Source of the DNA: DAINBT01 sp036732785 | GTDB lineage: Bacteria > Planctomycetota > Phycisphaerae > Sedimentisphaerales > SM23-30 | DNA length: 34,319 bases | Direction: 5' to 3' | NCBI GenBank assembly: GCA_964537505.1 | Contig: CAZICK010000038.1 | Span: forward strand, 1 to 34,319 | Shown: in pieces, positions 8,543 to 18,091 of the stretch | Numbering within the stretch: the first letter of the stretch is position 1 | How the letters are laid out: each line of letters opens with the position of its first letter | Position numbers and translations under genes: made by a program | The notes under the pieces: model-generated | What the model saw: the letters and a program-made list of their open reading frames with translations, nothing else | Told to the model about the DNA's origin: nothing | The model's database searches: none

Positions 8543-11500
8543 TTATTTAGGCAAACAACTGCCACCCATGTACTCTCGCTCTGCATGTGTAAACCAGATG
8601 CCCTGAACATAGTCATCGAAATATAATTCCATTTCATCCGGCGTAACATAGACATCTCCAATAATATCGCTATCAATCAATACGGGAGTTATATTTCCAA
8701 AGGGTTCACTCAATACCGGACGTATCGCTTTATGAAGTTCTCCGCCAGTGTAGAAATAAATAGTCAGCCCGTCTGGAAAAACACGAGGTGAACTATTCCA
8801 GTCATTCAGATTGAGTTCATTTACAGGGGTGACGTTAGAAAACTCTTCACCAGTATCTGTGCGTGTTGCCGTCCATATATTGAAGCTTCCTGGCCCGCCG
8901 GGCCTGGGGCTTGACCAGAAAATAGTCAACTCATCTGATGTCAAGTAAGGTCCCTGATCCCGGTAACCATCGGCATGAATCTCGGTCAGAATTCGTTCAA
9001 TTGTCCACGGGTCAGAAACATCCGACCGTACCGCCATATGAATACGATTATCTGTGCCTTCAACTTCTGCTTTGGTGTAGTACATTCGAAGCCCGTCGGC
9101 TGAAACCCATGGCCACAGTGCTTTCTCGAGTGAAAGTTCTCTTTCGGACGTAAACGGCCCGTAAGGGTTGTCCCGATAAGCCTCATACAAATAACCACCT
9201 TCCTCTGAGAACCGTCTGAAGTACATTGTTAACCTGTCACTCGACAAAAACGGCTGCCTCGCGTCGTAACCACTCGGATCATTCAATTCTGTCAGCAGAG
9301 TCGGTTCTCCCCAACTGTACGTGCACTCACCCGTCAGCCAATTTCCCGCTACGACCAGCAGGTCGGCAATGTCAACGGTTGTGCTGCGATCCACATCGCA
9401 TCTGCCACACCAGTCGGGACTCTGGCAATTGATATTCATCCAGTATGAACTCAACGTTGCGGAGTCCAGCAAATTCACCATACTGTCCCCATTTAAGTCA
9501 CCACACTCGCAACACGCAATGTAACCGTTCAGATCGCTTTCCGGGAAATTCACCGGCAGACCGTAACCTTCCGACAGCCCTGCAATGCCGTCTGTGGCCG
9601 TCAGGTTCAGATAAGTAATACGTATGGTCTCGTCAATCAGAAACATTTCCACCTGGAAACTGTTCGTGGCTGTTTTATCACCCCACAGCGGTACATCTTC
9701 AAATGTTACGACCACCCTATCATCAAGCTGTTTCCAGGAGATACTTTCACTATTCGCCGGTGTAAGATCGACAAACAAACCCGATATACGCGGCAAATCA
9801 AAGTGATTTCCCAGTGTATCGTTATATTCCGTATCGCCCTGACCAAAGGTAATATAGCCGTTGCTGCCGATGTAGAAGCGATCATAGCTTTGCCCGTACA
9901 GCCACACCTGGACGCCATCGCTGAGAACCACCTCGGCAAAATCATCATCACCTAACGAAACGTACGTTCCTCCACTTGGATCTATTGGAAATCCTGTGGC
10001 GGTTTCCAGGCATGCAGCATAATAAGCAACCGATCCATCCGGTCGAAAAGTTAACTTATAGTAATCCAAATCGTTGTCCGCCGCGGAAAATGATTCCGTG
10101 AAGCAGTCCGGCGGATTTACCGTCAGAGTAACTAAACGTTCCCTGACGCTGTCGTTTTCTGTGTTTACGAAAGCTACGCTCTCCGCGTAAGTTCCCGGAT
10201 CAAGCAGGTCCGCCTCAGGCGTGATGCACACATTCACCACGATTGATTCGGTTGGATTCAGTACCCCGTCGTTGGGATTAATATTCAGCCAGGTTTCCGT
10301 TGCGTGTGTCGCCCAGCTTACCGCCTCCGTGCCGATATTCGTCAACGTATAGCTCTTGCACGCCGGCGTGAAAGGACCTTGTTTCAATCCGCTCGACTCA
10401 AAATCTTCGTCAGGTACTATCTGCAGATCATCCAGAACCACTGTCATCGTCACCGGTAAAATCAATGCAGGCCTGGCCGGATCATCTGAGTTAACAATAA
10501 TCTCAGCCTCATAGGTCCCCACCGCCATATCCTCCGGGTTGAACGTCACCCCAATAGGCATTGAGCCGTCGGGGCTAACCATACCCTCTTCCGGATCGAT
10601 CTGCAGCCATGGAACACTTGTCTCGAGAATAGCGTTGTACAGGTTGAGCCGACCTTCAGAAACGCACTTTCCATTTAATGATGATATCTTATCTACTGTT
10701 TGCAGCAGAAGGTCTTTGACCTCCGCATTGCTCAACATCGTATTCATCGACCACACTAACGCGCACGCCCCCGCCACGTGCGGCGTTGCCATGGATGTGC
10801 CGTCCAGATATTGGTATGCGTTCCCAGGCTTACAACTCAGAATATCTACGCCCGGCGCACCCAGATCAACCGAATTCAGGCCATAGCACGAAAAGCCCGC
10901 CTTGTTGTCGTTATCATCTGTAGCCAATACTGCAATAAGGCTCTCGCAGTCATAACTCGATGGATAATGTGGATAAATATCATTATTGTCGTTGCTGTTG
11001 CCGGCGGACGCCACGAACAGCATTCCCGCCTGCCCTGCCGCCTCTATAGCATCCTTGAGTCCCTGGTTATAACTTCCGCCGCCCCAGGAATTGCTCGATA
11101 AATTAGCGCCCATGAGAACGCTGTACTCTACGCATTTAATCGCATCATCAGACCAACCACCACCACCTGAGTCAAGAAATTTCAGCGCCATTATCTTCAC
11201 GGTCCAGCACACGCCAGCCACTCCTTCGCCGTTGTTGCCCACACCTCCAATTGTTCCAGCGCAGTGCGTACCATGATAATGGTCATCCATCGGATCGCCG
11301 TCATAGTTGCAGAAATCGTAACCATAGATATCGTCCACGTAGCCGTTGCCGTCATCATCCTGCCCCGGTGTTCCGTCAAGTTCCGCCTGATTAACCCACA
11401 TATTCGCTGCCAGGTCAATATGTGTATAGTCAACTCCCGAGTCGATGACCGCCACGATGATTTCACTGCTGCCCGTGCCTATATCCCACGCCTCCGGCGC

Positions 11501-12823
11501 GTCAATATCCGCATCCACCGTCCCACCTGTCTGACCGGTATTGTGCATGCCCCAAAGATCATTAAAGCGCGTATCGTTGGGCAACGTCGCATCGGCATAT
11601 ACCCTATAGTTGGGCTGCGCATACAAAATCCCTTCCGTATTGTTAAATTCCACCAACGCTTCTTCAACCATCATGCCCGCCGGAAGTTTTATAACGGTCA
11701 AGCCCGGTACAAGTTCGTACTCGCGTTTTATTTCGCTAATCCCCAAAGAACTCAATATCTGGGTCTTTTCTGATATGCTGCGCTGTTTCCCATTTACCTT
11801 GGCCCCAAAACGTACAATCAACTCGCCTGGCTTGTAATCCGAGGAACCCGCCATCGTGAAATCACGACCTTTGTTCCCGGCAAAAGATGTGTCCTCTTGC
11901 TTTACTAACGCACCACCGACCGTTTGTCCGGATTGTTCCGAGCCATTGACTACGCGGGTCTGGATCGTAAAGTTTATATCTTCCGTTCCATCGTTTCCGA
12001 TAGTCAGCGTCTCGGCCAGCGACAGACCCTCAGTTACCTCAACGTCGAAACCCTCCGGAGCCACCCAGATACCGCCGATATGAACAATCGACAAAGTCAC
12101 ATCACGGGTATAGATTACAGCATTGCTCAAATCTCTAAACGTCAGTGTGTCTGTATATACCCCTTCCCCCAGCGCCTCGGCCTGTGCATTCAGGCTTACC
12201 GTTACCGTCGTGAATTCATCCGGATCTAGGTGTCCCGACGTCCCACTCAAATCCAGCCAGGCAGCCACAGGGTCAATGCCCCAAAAAAGCCCTTGTCCAC
12301 CGACATTTTCTAATTGATAATCTTTCGACGAAGGACTGAACGGCCCACCCGGCTCACCGCTGGGCTCGAAATCTCCTTCCGGCGTTATCTCCAGTTCCCC
12401 AGGCGGAGCACTTATCGTCAGAGTCACTCCTCGTGTCTCCTCTTCCCCCGTTGCGACATTGTGAAATGTTACCGTATCGTTGTGTACCCCTCCTTCCAGC
12501 ACGTCAGCCATTGCATTCAAACTCACCGTTACCGTCACGGGAACACCGGGAGTCAGTTCCACCCACGTCGGATCCAGTGTCAGCCAATCTGTGGTCTTGA
12601 TGATAACACAATAGAAATTCCCTGTTCCTGTATTGGTTAACTCGTACTCCTTGTACGACGGTGTAAATGGACCGCCAACCTCGCCTGAAGGCTCAAAGTC
12701 CTCCACCGGTGTAATCTGCAGGTCACCGGCTGCCTGCACCACATTGGCCTGCAAGATAACCAATGCCAAAACCAGAATAATTATGCCTGAACCGACCTTT
12801 CCACGACCATTTAGTGCCTTCAC
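8543..12823 (-). CDS. Large secreted subtilisin-like (S8) protease with BACON-like, dockerin and PD40 domains
   Basis: This 1426-residue protein starts at a GTG with AGGAGG six bases upstream and has a signal peptide over about 1-31. Two BACON-like Ig domains (about 34-138 and 142-246) and part of a third precede a prodomain-like segment (KPGELIVRFG, 331-340). The peptidase domain (about 410-735) holds Asp461 (VIDSGVD), His517 (HGTHCAG), Asn609 (SAGNS) and Ser677 (GTSMATPHVAG). Two further Ig-like domains follow (about 738-796 and 798-904). A dockerin-like segment with two Ca loops (DLNGDSMVNLLD, 1109-1120, and DVDRSTTVDIAD, 1143-1154) precedes five PD40/WD40-like repeats to the C-terminus. 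It is predicted to work outside the cytoplasm. It sits downstream of glycan-synthesis genes on the same strand, but a 291-bp gap suggests its own promoter. Confidence 0.9.
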   Translation of the reverse strand: MKALNGRGKVGSGIIILVLALVILQANVVQAAGDLQITPVEDFEPSGEVGGPFTPSYKEYELTNTGTGNFYCVIIKTTDWLTLDPTWVELTPGVPVTVTVSLNAMADVLEGGVHNDTVTFHNVATGEEETRGVTLTISAPPGELEITPEGDFEPSGEPGGPFSPSSKDYQLENVGGQGLFWGIDPVAAWLDLSGTSGHLDPDEFTTVTVSLNAQAEALGEGVYTDTLTFRDLSNAVIYTRDVTLSIVHIGGIWVAPEGFDVEVTEGLSLAETLTIGNDGTEDINFTIQTRVVNGSEQSGQTVGGALVKQEDTSFAGNKGRDFTMAGSSDYKPGELIVRFGAKVNGKQRSISEKTQILSSLGISEIKREYELVPGLTVIKLPAGMMVEEALVEFNNTEGILYAQPNYRVYADATLPNDTRFNDLWGMHNTGQTGGTVDADIDAPEAWDIGTGSSEIIVAVIDSGVDYTHIDLAANMWVNQAELDGTPGQDDDGNGYVDDIYGYDFCNYDGDPMDDHYHGTHCAGTIGGVGNNGEGVAGVCWTVKIMALKFLDSGGGGWSDDAIKCVEYSVLMGANLSSNSWGGGSYNQGLKDAIEAAGQAGMLFVASAGNSNDNNDIYPHYPSSYDCESLIAVLATDDNDNKAGFSCYGLNSVDLGAPGVDILSCKPGNAYQYLDGTSMATPHVAGACALVWSMNTMLSNAEVKDLLLQTVDKISSLNGKCVSEGRLNLYNAILETSVPWLQIDPEEGMVSPDGSMPIGVTFNPEDMAVGTYEAEIIVNSDDPARPALILPVTMTVVLDDLQIVPDEDFESSGLKQGPFTPACKSYTLTNIGTEAVSWATHATETWLNINPNDGVLNPTESIVVNVCITPEADLLDPGTYAESVAFVNTENDSVRERLVTLTVNPPDCFTESFSAADNDLDYYKLTFRPDGSVAYYAACLETATGFPIDPSGGTYVSLGDDDFAEVVLSDGVQVWLYGQSYDRFYIGSNGYITFGQGDTEYNDTLGNHFDLPRISGLFVDLTPANSESISWKQLDDRVVVTFEDVPLWGDKTATNSFQVEMFLIDETIRITYLNLTATDGIAGLSEGYGLPVNFPESDLNGYIACCECGDLNGDSMVNLLDSATLSSYWMNINCQSPDWCGRCDVDRSTTVDIADLLVVAGNWLTGECTYSWGEPTLLTELNDPSGYDARQPFLSSDRLTMYFRRFSEEGGYLYEAYRDNPYGPFTSERELSLEKALWPWVSADGLRMYYTKAEVEGTDNRIHMAVRSDVSDPWTIERILTEIHADGYRDQGPYLTSDELTIFWSSPRPGGPGSFNIWTATRTDTGEEFSNVTPVNELNLNDWNSSPRVFPDGLTIYFYTGGELHKAIRPVLSEPFGNITPVLIDSDIIGDVYVTPDEMELYFDDYVQGIWFTHAEREYMGGSCLPK

Positions 12824-13114
12824 ACTTCACCTCCTGCCTACTTTGTAGGGTAAAAAAAAACGTGCACACCAACACATAAAAGTTGTAAAATCCACTAGAA
12901 TATCCATTGTATATCAGTTCGGCTGCAATTGCAACATTTTTTTACAAAATTGGCTATATTTTTATGATATTTACGCTAAGTCTTTTTAGGACCACATGTT
13001 ATGATCGCAACCGTTGTGTTTTCGTTCCCGAACATGTTATTTGTGCTTGTCTGCTCCGCGGTACGGCTCTGCAACTCATCTGACCATGATCGGCTTATCG
13101 GTCTTGGTCCGGGG
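12824..13114. other. 291-bp spacer between the protease and GT2 genes
   Basis: The region holds the protease ribosome site (AGGAGG just upstream of 12823), an A/T-rich stretch at about 12840-12970, and an unexplained minus-strand open frame (stop at 12976-12978) that runs back to the end of the GT2 gene. Positions 12966-12987 match the sequence around the methyltransferase stop (8031-8052) in 18 of 22 bases. No promoter or terminator is clear. Confidence 0.4.
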
Positions 13115-14101
13115 TTACATGTTCTTTTTATTTTTTTCTACAGAATATCCACAGAATCGCTGAACTGTCTTGCTTATGATTTTTTTGAATAGCTTCCAAC
13201 CGGCGTATCCGGGGATTGTCTGGAAGAGACAATCACGGTATTTGGTTCGGTATGCCTTGGCCCCGGGATAACGCATAAGCAATTTGAATGCCTGAAATCT
13301 CTTGCCGAACTCTACATACTGCTGGGCTTTGTATAACGCGAAAACATCCAGCGTATCAAGTATTAGTTGTCGCTTTTCCGTGGGACAGCAGCGCAAAACC
13401 ACTTCGGGACGTTCCAGATAAGGCGGTAAAGGCATTGCCCAGGCGAATGAAGCAAGCTGAGAGTCTTCCGTGTGATAACGAACGGCGGCCGGACCGATCA
13501 GCATAAACGGTTCATTCAGAGCGATTCGCATTAATAAGGTTTTATCTTCTCCCATTAAGCACTTATTCCGCTCGTAGAAGCAACCGTGCTTCCGTACCGT
13601 CTGGGTGTATAGCAGGCTGTTCCATGCCGCCATCACCGACAGTATCGCTCTGCACCGAACTGGATCTTCATCGCCTTTGATTACGTATTTACCCAGGGAA
13701 ATGTTCTGATCGGAAAGTCTTTTGGTGGAATCTGTTCCATGTGGCCATTCATGGAACATAGAAATGACCATAGCTACATCGTTTTTTTTAATTGCATCGA
13801 GCGCATTAGCCAGATACCAGGGATACCACTGGTCATCGGCGTCGAGAAAAGCAATAAATTCACTCTCTGCCCGGGCGATACCGGCATTCCTCGCCGCCCC
13901 CGGCCCTTGATTTGACTGTCGGATCAGTTCAATACGTCCATCTGCAATGCCCCGAACAATATCGCCTCCGTCATCGGTTGAGCCGTCATCCACTACGATC
14001 AGGCGCCAATCTTCGAAGGTTTGCTCCTGGATGGAGCGAATAGCTCGCTCGACAAGAGATCTTTTATTATATAGCGGTATAACTATCGTTACTTCAGCCA
14101 T
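13115..14101 (-). CDS. Family 2 glycosyltransferase
   Basis: This 328-residue GT-A fold enzyme transfers a sugar from a nucleotide donor to a growing surface glycan, by family. The N-terminus VTIVIPLYNK, the VVDDGSTDDGG segment near 36-46, the NQGPGAARNAGIARA segment and the metal-binding AFLDADDQW motif near 84-92 are all typical. The C-terminal half is less conserved and sets acceptor choice; it ends SVEKNKKNM in a Lys-rich tail coded by A runs. AAGGA lies seven bases before the ATG. The gene follows the phosphodiesterase by about 30 bp on the same strand, so the two are probably cotranscribed. Sugar and acceptor are unknown. Confidence 0.9.
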   Translation of the reverse strand: MAEVTIVIPLYNKRSLVERAIRSIQEQTFEDWRLIVVDDGSTDDGGDIVRGIADGRIELIRQSNQGPGAARNAGIARAESEFIAFLDADDQWYPWYLANALDAIKKNDVAMVISMFHEWPHGTDSTKRLSDQNISLGKYVIKGDEDPVRCRAILSVMAAWNSLLYTQTVRKHGCFYERNKCLMGEDKTLLMRIALNEPFMLIGPAAVRYHTEDSQLASFAWAMPLPPYLERPEVVLRCCPTEKRQLILDTLDVFALYKAQQYVEFGKRFQAFKLLMRYPGAKAYRTKYRDCLFQTIPGYAGWKLFKKIISKTVQRFCGYSVEKNKKNM

Positions 14102-14131
14102 TTACCGTTCCTTCGCCGATGTAGAATTCTA

Positions 14132-15772
14132 TCATAGATATCCCAAGTTCTTCAGCCTTTCCTCGATTTCACGTTCATCTTGAGAAGAGTAAACCTTATC
14201 TGCGTCCTTTTGGTCAACATCTGGATCGGCCGGAGAGGTTGTTGTAATGGGGTTTTGGTCGAGAAACTGTTGAAGGAATAAATTTTCCAGCACTTTCCCG
14301 TCACTATCCTGCCGGATCGGCAATCCCAGACAATAAAGTATGCTCGGGGCAACATCAACAATCCTGCCTTTGATTTTGTTCTGTTGTTTTATGACCTTGC
14401 CGGACACGACTAAAATACCATCCGGGTGATGCATACCTATATGTAGATCATCTTTGGTATTTACCTTACAAAGCAACTCGCCGGCTGATCCGATCTGACT
14501 GTAAAACGAATAGCCCTCCGACGGCACAACCACAAGATCCGGCATAAGATCAAGCGATCTGCCATGGTAAATATCCTCCTTCCGATGGATTGCCGCCGCG
14601 ACAGGCCTGCCGTTTTCCGGGTCTTTTACAGCTTGAATTTTTTCTGTCAGTTCCTGCGCGGTTGCCAGTCGCTGGGTATCGTTTTCCTCCAGTAAAAATA
14701 TAAATGCTTCGGCGCAGCACAACTGCAAATGGACCTTTGAATTTTCCGAATCGGCATGCTCTTCTTTGAGTTTTACCGCACCCTCCATTTTGGCGACTGT
14801 CTCGAGAGAAAGAACGCTTCTCAACAATTTACCGATACCTGATTGTTTTGCCCAGCGAATCGGCAAAGATGGTTTGGTGCCGGCGTACCCCATTTTATGT
14901 CTGACAAATCCTTCCTGGCCCAACCATCGGCCCAGATTGAACTTCTTGTAGTGCCCCTGGAACCCGTGATCGGAGATGACAAAAGTCAGGTAATCGCCTT
15001 CGTTTTTTGCGGCGAACGCCTGCCGTATCCGGTCGATTTTTCGATCCAGTTGACGATAAAAATTCTCGAAAATGAAATGCTGCTTTTCCGGGTCGTATAA
15101 TGGATGCTCCCGGTCCATATAGCACCACAAACTGTGTTGAATCACATCAGACGCCTGAAAGTGCACCATAAATATATCCAAAGGTTCCTTGTTGATAATG
15201 AACTCAGCGGCTCTTGTTATGCTGTCAATGATGGAGGTCATCCACTGTACGTATTCCCGAAATTGCTTATGCGGGGCGCCTTTGCGTGCATTTTCCAAAT
15301 TAAGAATATCGTAGTCGCCCACAGCTTTTAGCAATTGCCCCTTGAGCGTACCCGGATAAGTAAATTCGGCTTCCACTGATGGCGTGAGCATCCCGGTAAC
15401 CATGTAACCATTGATTTGTTTGGGAGGATAGGTCATGGGAACGTTCAAAACGCCCACACGTTTACCTGCCCCACTTGCCATATCCCAAATCGTACCATGC
15501 AGACTCTTTGAGCTTGCGACAATGCCTTTTCGTTGTTTCTTGTCCCAGCGGTAGAAGTTGTAAACCCCGTTTTCGCCGGGATTCATGCCCGTCTGAAAGC
15601 TGCCCCACGCCGCCGGCGTGATCGCCGGGATGGTAGAGGTCAATATCCCCGATGCTCCACCCGCGACCAGTTCTTTCAGATGCGGCATATATCCCTGCTC
15701 CATCGCCGGGGCGAGAATCGTCCACGTGCCACCATCTATGCCAATGATAAGCACTTTTTTGTTTATACACAT
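14132..15772 (-). CDS. Alkaline-phosphatase-superfamily phosphodiesterase/nucleotide pyrophosphatase-like protein
   Basis: The protein of about 546 residues belongs to the type I phosphodiesterase / alkaline phosphatase superfamily. It begins with KKVLIIGIDGGTW (metal Asp), then TPAAWGSFQTG (candidate Thr nucleophile). HFQASDVIQH, VISDHGF and HIGMHHPDG supply the further Asp and His metal ligands, so the two-zinc site looks complete. The open frame reaches a GTG at 15790, but the ATG at 15772 fits the family start (KVLIIGIDGG near residue 6) and is preferred; neither has a good ribosome site. It lies between a flippase and a GT2 gene, which suggests hydrolysis or transfer of a phosphate-linked group on a cell-surface glycan or lipid (inference). 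Confidence 0.85.
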   Translation of the reverse strand: MCINKKVLIIGIDGGTWTILAPAMEQGYMPHLKELVAGGASGILTSTIPAITPAAWGSFQTGMNPGENGVYNFYRWDKKQRKGIVASSKSLHGTIWDMASGAGKRVGVLNVPMTYPPKQINGYMVTGMLTPSVEAEFTYPGTLKGQLLKAVGDYDILNLENARKGAPHKQFREYVQWMTSIIDSITRAAEFIINKEPLDIFMVHFQASDVIQHSLWCYMDREHPLYDPEKQHFIFENFYRQLDRKIDRIRQAFAAKNEGDYLTFVISDHGFQGHYKKFNLGRWLGQEGFVRHKMGYAGTKPSLPIRWAKQSGIGKLLRSVLSLETVAKMEGAVKLKEEHADSENSKVHLQLCCAEAFIFLLEENDTQRLATAQELTEKIQAVKDPENGRPVAAAIHRKEDIYHGRSLDLMPDLVVVPSEGYSFYSQIGSAGELLCKVNTKDDLHIGMHHPDGILVVSGKVIKQQNKIKGRIVDVAPSILYCLGLPIRQDSDGKVLENLFLQQFLDQNPITTTSPADPDVDQKDADKVYSSQDEREIEERLKNLGYL

Positions 15773-15891
15773 GGCTGATACGTCTTTCACGTTTATTGGC
15801 CGGATGACGCCATTTTACTAACTCAAACGGACCGATTTGTCCTTCTTTATTGCTTTTTCAAAAGGCAAGTCCTTGTTTTGATTCGCTTTGT

Positions 15892-17442
15892 TCAGCTTTT
15901 GATCAATGCGAATTGTTCTTTCAATATCTTCCTGATTCCATAATCGAATTTCAGATCACAAAGAAACATTGCCCCCATATATGTCAAAACGCCGATTATA
16001 ACCGACAATAGAAAATATATTATATTTAGCCAGGACAAATATACAGTGTCGCTGTGAGCAGATATAAAGCCTTTGAAAAGGACAACTACATTCGCCATAA
16101 CCAGCATTCCCAACATAGGCAAAATGATAAGCCTGGCCATATCCAAAAAACGAACACGGATAAGCTTCAAAGCTATATATACCATCAACGGGAATACGAC
16201 CAGAGGATTCAAAACGACCGCAAAGGCAGCGCCCAAAATGCCCCACCGCACCGTCAACGGATAGATCAATATGGCCAGCAGCACAAACTTGAGTAACAGT
16301 ATTTTTGTGGTAATTTTTGGTTGTCCCAAAGCGGCAAAAGGAGAGCTGACCACCGTTGCCAGTGAGCGAATCAACCCCCAAACTGTCAGTACCTGCAGAG
16401 TCGCAACCATAGGCATCCACTTTTGACCCATGAATATCCTGGTAAAATCATCGGCCAAAACAAAAATCAAACCCGCAATCGGAAAAGACAAAAACGCAGC
16501 TAATTGTATGACCTTTAAATACCCCCGACGCAGACGGGGCAAATCATCCTGTAATTTCGAATACGCCGGAAACGTAATCCCTGAGATTACCGCTGTTATT
16601 TCCGTTGTTGGCATATTCGATATCTTGAATGCCATTTGATAATAACCGAGCATGACCACCCCTAGTACCTTTCCTACCACAATGTCATCGCCTTGATTGA
16701 TAAGAAAACCCAAAAGACTTGAACCAAAAATCCATTTGCCGAACCCCCAAAGCTCTTTCACCTTCTCTTTATCCAGCTCCAGTCTCGGCCGGTATGGATG
16801 TATTATATAACTTAGAATTATCCTGACAAAATTTCCCGCCAGACTGCCCAGCACCAACGCCCAAACGCTTTTGTATATCAACGCGATAGGAACAGCCACC
16901 AGAATATCAACCACAGTCCCACTCATTTGCATAACAAACTGCTTGTGAAATTCCAGTTCCTTGGAAAAGTAAACAATAGTGATATTGGAAAAGGCCCCTA
17001 TCAAAAACGAAATTCCCATTATGCGAATAATATCCACCGCCTGCGATATATCAATCGGCTTGTCAGGCTGATCGAAAAACCTTACCACGCAGGGAGCGAT
17101 AAAATACAAAATCCCGAACAAAATGACCGCACGGATCAGCCCTGTCGTCCAGGCCGTGTTCAGATAGGATTTGATGTCCCCTTTCTTTTGAACCAGAGCA
17201 GCCGAAAAACCGGTTTGCGTGAAATTCTCCAGCACTGCCATGATCAACAAGGCAATGCCCAGAAGACCAAAATCACCTGGCGCGAGAAGCTGGCCCAAAA
17301 TCACCAGTCTTCCCGCTGCCAGAAGCTGTTGGCTTATTCGCAGGGCAAAAACCCAAAAACCACCCTTAACTACCCGATGGTTCAACCGGGGTTCCACCTC
17401 ATCAGAGACGCGGTCGAATGTCAATTGATCATCTTGCTTCAT
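15892..17442 (-). CDS. Polysaccharide flippase of the MOP superfamily (Wzx/WzxC-like)
   Basis: This 516-residue integral membrane protein has many hydrophobic segments from about residue 30 to 495, matching the 12-14 helix layout of lipopolysaccharide or O-antigen exporters. The early motif LAPGDFGLLGIALLI, followed by the segment with FTQTGFSAALVQKKGD (about 52-87), is characteristic of the WzxC-like branch. It is expected to flip lipid-linked oligosaccharides across the inner membrane. It is the first gene of the minus-strand cluster, about 120 bp before the phosphodiesterase and then the GT2 gene, and faces the prepilin gene across a 649-bp region. No clear ribosome site is seen before the ATG. 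Confidence 0.9.
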   Translation of the reverse strand: MKQDDQLTFDRVSDEVEPRLNHRVVKGGFWVFALRISQQLLAAGRLVILGQLLAPGDFGLLGIALLIMAVLENFTQTGFSAALVQKKGDIKSYLNTAWTTGLIRAVILFGILYFIAPCVVRFFDQPDKPIDISQAVDIIRIMGISFLIGAFSNITIVYFSKELEFHKQFVMQMSGTVVDILVAVPIALIYKSVWALVLGSLAGNFVRIILSYIIHPYRPRLELDKEKVKELWGFGKWIFGSSLLGFLINQGDDIVVGKVLGVVMLGYYQMAFKISNMPTTEITAVISGITFPAYSKLQDDLPRLRRGYLKVIQLAAFLSFPIAGLIFVLADDFTRIFMGQKWMPMVATLQVLTVWGLIRSLATVVSSPFAALGQPKITTKILLLKFVLLAILIYPLTVRWGILGAAFAVVLNPLVVFPLMVYIALKLIRVRFLDMARLIILPMLGMLVMANVVVLFKGFISAHSDTVYLSWLNIIYFLLSVIIGVLTYMGAMFLCDLKFDYGIRKILKEQFALIKS

Positions 17443-17529
17443 TCTAACTTATGATAACATAAAGACTTATTCTACAAAAGAGTTTTTCCGTCCAAATCTG
17501 ATCCGATGCCCCCCAAAAAGCCTAAATAG

Positions 17530-17560
17530 CTGTAACTGCCTTATTTATAGGCAGTTATAG
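17530..17560. other. Eleven-base-pair hairpin in the divergent region
   Basis: CTGTAACTGCC (17530-17540) pairs with GGCAGTTATAG (17550-17560), with one G-U pair and a 9-nt loop. No T-run follows on either strand, so a simple terminator is unlikely. It lies about 90 bp upstream of the flippase start and about 75 bp upstream of the plus-strand promoter, and may be in the flippase leader or be a protein-binding site. Confidence 0.5.
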
Positions 17561-17633
17561 GATAGATGGGCCGGTCTCTCGAATCTAATTTTATAATTTC
17601 TATATTTTTGTGATAATTTTGTGATATTTTCTA

Positions 17634-17661
17634 TTGACAAGCTTTGTACACGTGTTACAAT
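17634..17661 (+). promoter_or_regulatory. Sigma-70-like promoter for the prepilin gene
   Basis: TTGACA at 17634-17639 and TACAAT at 17656-17661 are separated by 16 bp. This is a near-consensus pair in an A/T-rich region and points toward the prepilin gene. The predicted transcription start near 17668 gives a leader of about 424 nt before the ATG at 18092. TATAAT-like boxes at 17752 and 18012 have no matching -35 at proper spacing. Confidence 0.65.
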
Positions 17662-17667
17662 AAATTC

Positions 17668-18091
17668 AGATAATACGGTAGGCTGTGGACGTTTGTGCGT
17701 CCGTGAGAAAAGTTTATTTGGCTTTTATATATTTTTTGCCGCTGTTTTTGCTATAATAACTATAGACGATTATTGCTGAGTTGTTATTTTTGCTATTATT
17801 GTGTCATACCTGATTGTGCCTGCCTGAAATGATGGCTCCAGGTTCTTGTTTTCCGTAAGGCAACAGGAGCCTTTTGCCGGAAAGCTGTTTGCTGCTGGTT
17901 CAGCAGTGTTAGTTTTTCTTGTGGCTTTCCGGTAAGACCAGAACCAAAATTGAATCCTAAACCCGACGAGTTTTGGCCCGGGCGAACGTCTCTGCGTTGG
18001 AGGCGAACTGCTATAATAAAGTATGTTACTTTAGCTGTCTCGGTTTGGCTCGGGCCTGTTAGTAATAGGTCTTATTTAAGGAGGACCAATC
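17668..18091 (+). ncRNA. Long structured 5' leader of the prepilin gene, with a possible pseudoknot
   Basis: The predicted leader holds several helices: GGACG/CGTCC (17687-17691/17698-17702); GGCTCC/GGAGCC (17834-17839/17866-17871) followed by TTTT; a 9-bp helix CCGGAAAGC/GCTTTCCGG (17877-17885/17924-17932) enclosing CTGCTG-GTT-CAGCAG (17892-17906). GGTTCT (17841-17846), in the loop of the second helix, is complementary to AGAACC (17940-17945), which would make a pseudoknot-like fold. An imperfect 14-nt direct repeat (17970-17983 and 18042-18055) follows. The leader ends with AAGGAGG (18078-18084) seven bases before the ATG. It matches no riboswitch class I know. Regulation of the pilin by this RNA is inference. 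Confidence 0.45.

Noticed and set aside
17752..18017. TATAAT boxes at 17752 and 18012 as extra promoters for the prepilin gene
   Set aside because: Neither has a -35-like box at 15-19 bp. The pair at 17634-17661 is far better.
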